From assembly GCA_050694275.1 (NCBI GenBank), contig JBOGXF010000188.1, positions 1 through 19,255 of the forward strand: DNA of 19,255 nt, given 5' to 3'. The position numbers and the translations under genes were made by a program. Below are positions 1-5,046 of this stretch, piece by piece (the stretch's first letter is position 1; each line of letters starts with the position of its first letter). The stretch comes from JBOGXF01 sp050694275 (GTDB lineage Bacteria > Actinomycetota > CADDZG01 > WHSQ01). The notes beneath the pieces are model-generated. The model saw only the letters and a program-made list of their open reading frames with translations. It had not been told where the DNA came from and made no database searches.

Positions 1-1244
1 AGCCGGCCACCGGACGAAGTGACGAGCACTTCGTGACAGTCGAGCACGTCGACTTCTTCGCGCGCCAGCCGCCGCACCGCTTCGACGATGTCTGGGCGCG
101 CGTCGGTAACGTCGCGCCCGAAGACCGTCGGTTCGAGCGGCTCGATGTGAGTGTCGACACGAACGTCGCGCCCCAGCTCCCGGACGATGGCATCCTCGAT
201 GCGATCGGAGAGATCGTGCGCGGACCCGAGCGACACTTGCGGTTCGGTCTTGGCGTGGAGCGTGACGTGAAGCTTGCGGCGACCCCCTTCGTCGAAGGCG
301 TGCACGAGCACGTTGTGGACCTCGTGGACGCCCTCGGTGCGGCTTGCCGCCGCTTGCACGCGCTCGACCAGTCCGCTCGTCTCGGAAATCGGCTCGACGT
401 GAACGACGACGTCCGTGCCCGGCACAACCCGCTCGATCTCGCGCTCGACGAGCTCCGCGATGTCGTGAGCGCGCTCCAGTGAAGCGGTGCGTCCGGCCGC
501 GACGGTGACGTCGGCGAAGAGCTGCTTGCCGGTGCTACGCACCCTCACCCTGCGGGTCTCGGCGACGCCCGCGGCTCCCGCGGCCGCAGCCTCTATCGCC
601 TCGACCGGGCCTCCCGGGGCGCGGTCCATGAGCACGTCGACCGACCGTTTACCGAGACGAAAGCCGACCACCGCGACGACTGCGGCCACGATGAGTCCGC
701 CGAAAGCGTCCGCGCGCTCGAGTCCGGCGCGCACCAGACCAAGGCTGAGCAACGCGACTACGGCGGTGCCGACGTCGGCGGCGAGGTTGAGAGCCCCCGC
801 CGCGAGCGCATCCGACCGTTCCGACCTCGCGATTCGAGTGAGCCACGCGACCCGCGCCGCGTCGACCGCAGCCGAGGTGGCAAGCAGGGCGAACGCATAC
901 CAGGGGGCCTCGATCGTGGGATGGGTCCCCAGGAGGCGACCCAGGGCTTCGGCCGCGACCACCAGGACGATGAGCCCGAGCAGGAGGGTCTGGCCAAAGG
1001 CGGCGAGGTTCTCGGCCTTCCCGTGCCCGTAGTGGTGTGATTCGTCGGCCGGTTTGGCGGCGATGCGGACGCCGACGAAGAGAAGAGCGAGGGCGACGAT
1101 GTCGAGGGCGGAATCGAGCGCCTGAGACAGCACGGCGAGACTCCCGGTGGCGATCCACACGGCGAGCTTGGCCGCGGTCAGAGCGATCGTCACGACGAGC
1201 GCCCCCCCGGCCGCCTTCTCGGCCCTCGTTGTCTGCGTGTCCAT
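1..1244 (-). CDS. CDF-family cation efflux protein with tandem C-terminal domains (3' end outside window)
   Basis: Proton-coupled divalent metal exporter of the cation diffusion facilitator family in the cytoplasmic membrane. Translation from the ATG at 1244 stays open to base 1, giving 414 residues without a stop, so the C-terminus is missing. Residues about 12-190 form the transmembrane domain. TM2 carries D44 and D48 (DSALD), followed by the family loop D67-E-S-H-H-Y-G-H-G-K. TM5 has N153 and D157 (NLAAD), where zinc transporters such as E. coli YiiP have H153 and D157. Three ZT-dimer-like cytoplasmic segments follow, at about 204-276, 282-362 and from 386 onward; most family members have one. 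The gene diverges from a DtxR-type regulator across a 99-bp gap holding a palindrome, which suggests metal-dependent control. The metal is not certain: the Asn in TM5 argues against a classical zinc site, and manganese or iron is my inference from the neighbouring regulator. Confidence 0.93.
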   Translation of the reverse strand, partial: MDTQTTRAEKAAGGALVVTIALTAAKLAVWIATGSLAVLSQALDSALDIVALALLFVGVRIAAKPADESHHYGHGKAENLAAFGQTLLLGLIVLVVAAEALGRLLGTHPTIEAPWYAFALLATSAAVDAARVAWLTRIARSERSDALAAGALNLAADVGTAVVALLSLGLVRAGLERADAFGGLIVAAVVAVVGFRLGKRSVDVLMDRAPGGPVEAIEAAAAGAAGVAETRRVRVRSTGKQLFADVTVAAGRTASLERAHDIAELVEREIERVVPGTDVVVHVEPISETSGLVERVQAAASRTEGVHEVHNVLVHAFDEGGRRKLHVTLHAKTEPQVSLGSAHDLSDRIEDAIVRELGRDVRVDTHIEPLEPTVFGRDVTDARPDIVEAVRRLAREEVDVLDCHEVLVTSSGGR

Positions 1245-1256
1245 GATGGTGACCAG

Positions 1257-1269
1257 CGTACGGCGTACG
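1257..1269. promoter_or_regulatory. Paired CGTACG palindromes upstream of the CDF start
   Basis: CGTACG occurs twice, at 1257-1262 and 1264-1269, separated by one G. The 13-bp stretch is therefore a near-perfect palindrome lying 13-25 nt upstream of the CDF start codon on the minus strand. It could be a protein site or a leader hairpin. A six-base palindrome is not rare in GC-rich DNA, so support is weak. Confidence 0.2.
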
Positions 1270-1319
1270 TCGGCGGAGACGCCGTCGAGGGCGGCTTCTC
1301 AACGGCGCTTGAATATTTT

Positions 1320-1335
1320 TTTAGCTATGGCTAAA
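1320..1335. promoter_or_regulatory. Inverted-repeat operator, probably for the DtxR/MntR-type regulator
   Basis: The sequence TTTAGC-TATG-GCTAAA is a perfect 6-bp inverted repeat with a 4-bp centre, inside a short AT-rich patch in an otherwise GC-rich gap. TTAG/CTAA half-sites are typical of DtxR, IdeR and MntR operators. It ends 8 bp before the ATG of the regulator at 1344 and lies about 75 bp upstream of the divergent CDF gene. It could therefore serve autoregulation of the plus-strand run and control of the exporter. No room is left for a conventional ribosome binding site between it and ATG 1344, so the regulator transcript may be leaderless or nearly so. The palindrome is seen directly; that the neighbouring regulator binds it is inference. 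Confidence 0.72.
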
Positions 1336-1343
1336 CTCCCCGG

Positions 1344-2024
1344 ATGCGTGCCACGGCATCGCCTGCCGCCCAGGACTATCTCAAGGGCATCTATCTCACT
1401 CAGTGGGAGACGCCGCGCGCCGGGAGCAGGGGCGTGGCGACGACGGTTATCGCGCACCGGCTGGGGGTCTCGGCCGCCTCGGCGACCAACATGCTCAAGA
1501 GGCTCGACGACATGGGGCTCGTGAGTTACGTCCCCTACAAGGGAGCGGCACTAACCGACGCCGGGCGCAAGATCGCCCTCGAGGTCGTGCGCCATCACCG
1601 CCTGCTCGAGACCTACCTCGCCGAAGCCCTCGGTGTGCCGTGGGACGAGGTCCACGACGAGGCCGAGGTGCTCGAGCACGTTCTGTCCGAGGATCTCGAG
1701 GAGCGCATCGCATCCCTGCTGGGCCATCCGACGTCGGACCCACACGGTCATCCGATCCCGAGCAAGGACGGCGCGATGCCGGAGTCGTCGCAGCGGAGGC
1801 TGTGGGACGTTTCGGCCGGCGAGCGCATTGCGATCGACCGCGTTTCGGACGCGGAAGCCGAGGGTCTCCGGTACCTCGCCGGCGTCGGCATCCGGCCCGG
1901 CGTCACGGTCGAAGTGGTGAGGCGCGGTCCGATCGGGGGGCCGTTGTTCGTCAAGGTCATCGAGGAGGACGACGAGGTACAGGCGTTGTCGCGCGAGCTC
2001 GCGGAGGCGGTATGGGTCGCTTAG
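1344..2024 (+). CDS. DtxR/MntR-family metal-dependent transcriptional regulator
   Basis: Metal-activated DNA-binding repressor of 226 aa. Residues about 8-70 are the winged helix-turn-helix, about 75-140 the dimerisation and metal domain, and about 155-226 an SH3/FeoA-like domain, the three-domain layout of DtxR and IdeR. Aligned by eye, D11, E108, E111 and H112 match the MntR ligands D8, E99, E102 and H103. E108 stands where DtxR and IdeR have Cys102, and D11 where they have Met10. H85, E89 and H104 match the DtxR ancillary-site ligands H79, E83 and H98. MntR's E11 is replaced by K14. The protein is thus a hybrid, and Mn2+ (or Mn/Fe) sensing is my inference. It is the first gene of a run continuing into the oxidase, ZIP and cupredoxin genes, and its own start lies just after the palindrome at 1320-1335. 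The ATG at 1344 is preferred because the TM-free N-terminus begins right at the recognition domain. Confidence 0.93.
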   Translation: MRATASPAAQDYLKGIYLTQWETPRAGSRGVATTVIAHRLGVSAASATNMLKRLDDMGLVSYVPYKGAALTDAGRKIALEVVRHHRLLETYLAEALGVPWDEVHDEAEVLEHVLSEDLEERIASLLGHPTSDPHGHPIPSKDGAMPESSQRRLWDVSAGERIAIDRVSDAEAEGLRYLAGVGIRPGVTVEVVRRGPIGGPLFVKVIEEDDEVQALSRELAEAVWVA

Positions 2025-3025
2025 ACCGTCGCAAGTTCCTGAAGCGCGCCGGCCTGGTCGGCGCCGTGGGTGGCGCGAGCGTCCTCGGGGGCCATGAGCT
2101 CCTCGTCGCGCAGGGCCTCCACCAGCACGGAGACCCCAAGCCGGCAGGCCCCCACGCGGGCCACGGCGCGGTCGGGCGCGTCGACCATCGGAGAAACGGC
2201 TTCGATCCGATGGATGTCCTCACCGATTTCGATCCGGGCGTCACCTCGAAGGACTCCTCCGGACGCACCGTCCACGAGTACGAGCTCATCGCGGTCGACA
2301 AAGAGATCGAGGTCGCTCCCGGCGTCTTCTTTCCGGCCTGGACCTACAACGGTCGCGTTCCCGGCCCGACCATCCGCGTCACCGAGGGGGATCGGGTGCG
2401 CATCAAGCTCATCAACGCGAGCGCGCACCCGCACACGATCCACTTCCACGGATTTCACCCCGCGAGGATGGACGGAGTCCCCGGGGCCGGCGAGGTGTTC
2501 ACCGGCGAAGAGTTCGTTTACGACTTCATAGCAGCGCCGTTCGGGACTCATCTCTACCACTGCCACTCGAACCCGCTCGCGCAGCACATCCACCGGGGGC
2601 TGTACGGCGCCTTCATCGTCGACCCCAAGCGCGGGCGGCCGGACGCCAACGAGATGGTGATGGTGATGAACGCGTTCGATACCAACTTCGACGGCGAGAA
2701 CGAAATCTACGCGATCAACACTGTGGCCTTCACCTACGTCAACGACCCGATCGTGATCGAGGCCGGCGAGCTCCAGCGCGCCCACGTCATCAACATCACC
2801 GAGTTCGACCCGCTCAACTCGATCCACCTGCACGCGAACTTCTTCAACCTGTATCGCACCGGAACCAAGCTCGAGCCCGACGAGTTCACCGACACGATCT
2901 CGATGGGTCAGGCCGAGCGGCACATGATCGAGTTCGTCTACCCCGAACCGGGCCGGTTCATGTTCCACGCTCACCAGACCGAGTTCGTCGACCTCGGCTG
3001 GATGAGCTTCTTCGAGGTCACGTAG
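2012..3025 (+). CDS. Tat-exported two-domain multicopper oxidase
   Basis: Copper oxidase of 337 aa, predicted to act outside the membrane. The start ATG at 2012 overlaps the regulator's end by 13 nt and is preceded by GGAGG at 2003-2007. The N-terminus has a twin-arginine signal (RRKFLKRAG, residues 6-14). Two cupredoxin domains follow, about 85-205 and 215-337. Domain 1 holds a type 1 site, H141, C184, H192 and L197, with Leu instead of Met as axial residue. It also holds H144, H146, H183 and H185. Domain 2 has H272, H274, H319 and H321 but no type 1 cysteine (HAH replaces HCH). The eight histidines fit a trinuclear cluster between domains of neighbouring subunits in a homotrimer, as in two-domain laccases with the type 1 copper in domain 1. 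A NirK-type nitrite reductase is less likely because the HCH and HxH pairs are present. The substrate is unknown; Mn, Fe or Cu oxidation is possible given the neighbours. Confidence 0.9.
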   Translation: MGRLDRRKFLKRAGLVGAVGGASVLGGHELLVAQGLHQHGDPKPAGPHAGHGAVGRVDHRRNGFDPMDVLTDFDPGVTSKDSSGRTVHEYELIAVDKEIEVAPGVFFPAWTYNGRVPGPTIRVTEGDRVRIKLINASAHPHTIHFHGFHPARMDGVPGAGEVFTGEEFVYDFIAAPFGTHLYHCHSNPLAQHIHRGLYGAFIVDPKRGRPDANEMVMVMNAFDTNFDGENEIYAINTVAFTYVNDPIVIEAGELQRAHVINITEFDPLNSIHLHANFFNLYRTGTKLEPDEFTDTISMGQAERHMIEFVYPEPGRFMFHAHQTEFVDLGWMSFFEVT

Positions 3026-3027
3026 AG

Positions 3028-4200
3028 GTGGCCGAGTCGGCAACTGCTCGCGGCTGGCGCCTGCCCAACTGGGTCTCGGCGGCCGCTCCCCTCGTTCTCG
3101 TCGCGGCTCTCCTGGGGCTCTTTCTCGCCTTCAACCCGATCGCCGAGCTCCGTCCCGTTCCGCCGGTCGAGTCCCTTGCAGTCGAGCGCACCGTGCTCGA
3201 CCCCGGCGAGGTCACGCTGTCCGTCCGCAACGACGGTCCCGACCCGGTCACGGTCGCGCAGGTGCTGGTCAACGACGCGTACTGGGCCTTCGCGATCGGC
3301 GATCCGACTTTGGGGCGGCTCGAGTCGACCGCGATCGACGTTTTCTATCCGTGGGAGGAGGGACTGCCGCTCAACATCGCGCTGGTGACGTCGACCGGGG
3401 TCACGATCGAGCACGAGATCGAGGCTGCCGCGCTCACCCCGGACGCCGACGCGAAGACCTTCGGAATCTACGCGCTGCTGGGCGTCTACATCGGGGTGAT
3501 CCCGGTCGCCATCGGGCTCTTGTGGTTTGGTGCCCTCAGCCGCGCCCGCGCAAGGTGGATCGCGTTCTTCCTCGCGCTCACCGTCGGGCTCCTGGTGTTC
3601 CTGCTCGTCGACACCATCGAGGAGGGACTCGAGATCGCCGCCGGCGTCGGCGCGCTGAACGGCATCGGGCTGTTCGCGATCGGCGCGCTGGGGGCCGTCG
3701 CCGGGCTTTTCTTTCTCGAGGGGGCCCTCGGCCGAGCGCGTGCAACCGTCAAGGGCCTGTTTCTTGCCTATCTCGTTGCTGCCGGCATCGGCCTGCACAA
3801 TCTCGGCGAAGGGCTCGCGGTCGGCGCCGCGCTCGCGGTCGGCGAGATCGCTCTCGGCACCTTCCTGATCGTGGGTTTTGCCCTTCACAACACGACCGAG
3901 GGATTGGCGATCGTTGCCCCCTTGGGGGGTGAGGCCAGGCGGCCCTCGCTGTGGCACTTCGCCGCGCTGGGGGCGCTGGCGGGGGTTCCGACGATCGCCG
4001 GCGCGTGGCTTGGGGGCTTCGCCTTTTCGCCGGCGTATGCGTCGCTCGCATTCGGTGTTGCCGCGGGGGCCATCGCGCAGGTCGTGTGGACCATCGGCCG
4101 ATCCATGGGCCGCGAACGCGGTCTCAACTCGGGCGTCGGCGCGCTCGGCTTTGTGGCCGGGCTTGCGGTCATGTACGTGACCGGCCTTCTGACCGCGTAA
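3028..4200 (+). CDS. ZIP-family metal transporter with N-terminal exported domain
   Basis: Divalent metal permease of the ZIP family, 390 aa, starting at GTG 3028, only 2 nt after the oxidase stop. One hydrophobic segment (about 19-38) is followed by a polar, beta-rich stretch of about 100 residues (40-140). The ZIP core then runs from about 145 to 390. The two family signatures are present: H257-N-L-G-E261-G in TM4 and H287-N-T-T-E291-G in TM5, which form the binuclear metal site in studied ZIPs. ZIP proteins move Zn, Mn, Fe or Cd into the cytoplasm. The extra N-terminal segment is not part of the ordinary bacterial ZupT layout and probably faces the outside, where it could meet the oxidase or the cupredoxin. 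That partnership is inference from gene order. Confidence 0.9.
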   Translation: MAESATARGWRLPNWVSAAAPLVLVAALLGLFLAFNPIAELRPVPPVESLAVERTVLDPGEVTLSVRNDGPDPVTVAQVLVNDAYWAFAIGDPTLGRLESTAIDVFYPWEEGLPLNIALVTSTGVTIEHEIEAAALTPDADAKTFGIYALLGVYIGVIPVAIGLLWFGALSRARARWIAFFLALTVGLLVFLLVDTIEEGLEIAAGVGALNGIGLFAIGALGAVAGLFFLEGALGRARATVKGLFLAYLVAAGIGLHNLGEGLAVGAALAVGEIALGTFLIVGFALHNTTEGLAIVAPLGGEARRPSLWHFAALGALAGVPTIAGAWLGGFAFSPAYASLAFGVAAGAIAQVVWTIGRSMGRERGLNSGVGALGFVAGLAVMYVTGLLTA

Positions 4201-4210
4201 TCTCCCCGGC

Positions 4211-4606
4211 GTGATTCGTAAGATCCTCGTCATGCTCCTTTTGGTCGCGAGCGCATGCTCGACAGGCGAGCGCGGCATCGTGTCCATGACCGAAGGGAAT
4301 CAATTCGATCCGGGCACCGTCACCGTGCGCGTGGGCGAAACCCTGAGGTTCGTCAACGACAGCAGTCAGGCGCACACGGTGACCGCATACGAGGAATCGC
4401 TGCCCGAGGGCATCGACTTCTTCGCAAGCGGAGGGTTCGATGACGAGGAGAGCGCGCGTGCGGGTGTCGCGCAAGGACTCATCCGCCCAGGTGAGGTGTA
4501 CACGATCACCTTCGCGGCCCCCGGACGGTTGCGGTACTTCTGCATTCCGCACGAGGCGACGGGAATGATCGGAACGATCGTCATCGAGCCGGCGAACGCC
4601 GATTGA
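4211..4606 (+). CDS. Blue-copper (plastocyanin-like) lipoprotein
   Basis: Small single-domain cupredoxin, 131 aa, expected to carry electrons at the outer face of the membrane. The GTG start at 4211 lies 10 nt after the ZIP stop. A lipoprotein signal peptide ends at C16 (LVASAC). The mature part has the type 1 copper ligands in the usual order: H55 (QAHTVTA), C111 (YFC), H114 (IPH) and M119 (GMIG). The 20-odd residues between about 60 and 90 are longer than in plant plastocyanin. As the last gene of the regulator-oxidase-ZIP run, it is a plausible electron acceptor or donor for the multicopper oxidase, or a copper carrier for it. The fold assignment is firm; the partner is inferred. Confidence 0.9.
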   Translation: MIRKILVMLLLVASACSTGERGIVSMTEGNQFDPGTVTVRVGETLRFVNDSSQAHTVTAYEESLPEGIDFFASGGFDDEESARAGVAQGLIRPGEVYTITFAAPGRLRYFCIPHEATGMIGTIVIEPANAD

Positions 4607-4608
4607 GG

Positions 4609-4630
4609 GCCGACTGGTCGATGAGTCGGC
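4609..4630. terminator. Hairpin after the cupredoxin gene, between convergent genes
   Basis: GCCGACT (4609-4615) and AGTCGGC (4624-4630) form a perfect 7-bp stem with an 8-nt loop, starting 3 nt after the cupredoxin stop. It lies between the plus-strand run and the convergent small gene ending at 4668. There is no T-run on either side, so it may be a weak or factor-assisted terminator, or an mRNA 3'-end stabiliser. Confidence 0.4.
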
Positions 4631-4667
4631 TTGAAACGCACTCAGAGACCGCTCGGTGCAGAGCCGC

Positions 4668-4937
4668 TCAGAGAAGCGAGGGCTGGTTGCGCGATCGCCG
4701 CGAGCGGCCCGCCGGCCTCTGCTCGTCCTCGGCCGGGTGCTCGATCACCGCGATGACGCGGGCGGCCATGAACCGGCCGCTGCGGACGATGACTCCGGTT
4801 CGGGTGACTTCCGACACCTCGATGGTGCCGCGGACGGTTGCGATCTCGACCCGCCGTCCCGCCTTTGTCGCCTCGATCTCGTACGTCTTGTTGCCGTCTC
4901 CGACGTCGACGACGATCTCGACCCGGTCGCCCTTCAT
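4668..4937 (-). CDS. Small hypothetical protein, 89 aa
   Basis: Not recognised. The protein starts MKGDRVEIVVDVGDGNKTYE. About the first 67 residues read as alternating beta-strands with many Val, Ile, Thr and charged residues (for example VEIATVRGTIEV and GVIVRSGRFMAARVIAVIEH). The last 20 are a basic, Arg- and Ser-rich tail (RPAGRSRRSRN). No signal peptide or membrane segment is seen, so it is probably a small cytoplasmic beta-barrel protein; an SH3- or KOW-like nucleic-acid binder is only a guess from composition. The ATG at 4937 lies within a palindrome, TTCATATATGAA, and no clear ribosome binding site precedes it. It diverges from lpdA and converges on the cupredoxin gene. The clean amphipathic strand pattern favours a real gene over a shadow ORF. 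Confidence 0.6.
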   Translation of the reverse strand: MKGDRVEIVVDVGDGNKTYEIEATKAGRRVEIATVRGTIEVSEVTRTGVIVRSGRFMAARVIAVIEHPAEDEQRPAGRSRRSRNQPSLL

Positions 4938-4944
4938 ATATGAA
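4933..4944. promoter_or_regulatory. Perfect 12-bp AT-rich palindrome at the start of the small minus-strand gene
   Basis: TTCATATATGAA is fully self-complementary and contains the ATG of the minus-strand gene at 4937. It is a rare AT-rich island here. It could contain a -10 element or a repressor site for that gene. No partner motif was found. Confidence 0.3.
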
Positions 4945-5009
4945 TGGTGCCATGCCAGATCGAAGGGCGCTCGCTTCCGGTTCCCGACCGTGACCCCCAC
5001 CGACCGGGA

Positions 5010-5015
5010 TAGGGT
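5010..5015 (+). promoter_or_regulatory. Weak -10-like element upstream of lpdA
   Basis: TAGGGT fits the TAnnnT pattern of actinobacterial -10 boxes and lies about 32 nt before the lpdA start. No convincing -35 box was found at the right spacing. Confidence 0.2.
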
Positions 5016-5036
5016 CGGTTTCTGACCAGCCGAGTT

Positions 5037-5042
5037 AGGAGG
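5037..5042 (+). promoter_or_regulatory. Ribosome binding site that decides the lpdA start
   Basis: AGGAGG matches the anti-Shine-Dalgarno perfectly. Two adjacent start codons follow, GTG at 5044 (1 nt away) and ATG at 5047 (4 nt away). The spacing favours the ATG. Confidence 0.75.
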
Positions 5043-5046
5043 CGTG

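Noticed and set aside
33..1032. Long plus-strand open frames across the CDF gene
   Set aside because: They are antisense shadows in GC-rich DNA; only the minus-strand frame shows transporter motifs.
1280..1307. CGCCGT/ACGGCG pairing in the CDF leader as a riboswitch
   Set aside because: A 6-bp stem with a 16-nt loop and no known metal-riboswitch features.
1403..2011. Upstream extension of the oxidase frame to 1403
   Set aside because: It runs through the regulator gene in another frame and is Arg/Gly-rich without pattern. The Tat signal and GGAGG point to ATG 2012.
2012..3025. Copper nitrite reductase NirK
   Set aside because: HCH and HxH pairs for a trinuclear cluster are present, whereas NirK has a single type 2 copper and no HCH motif.
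2021..4287. Minus-strand frames of 340 and 438 residues opposite the oxidase and ZIP genes
   Set aside because: Composition is rich in Asp, Arg and Glu without domains, and both plus-strand genes have clear catalytic motifs.
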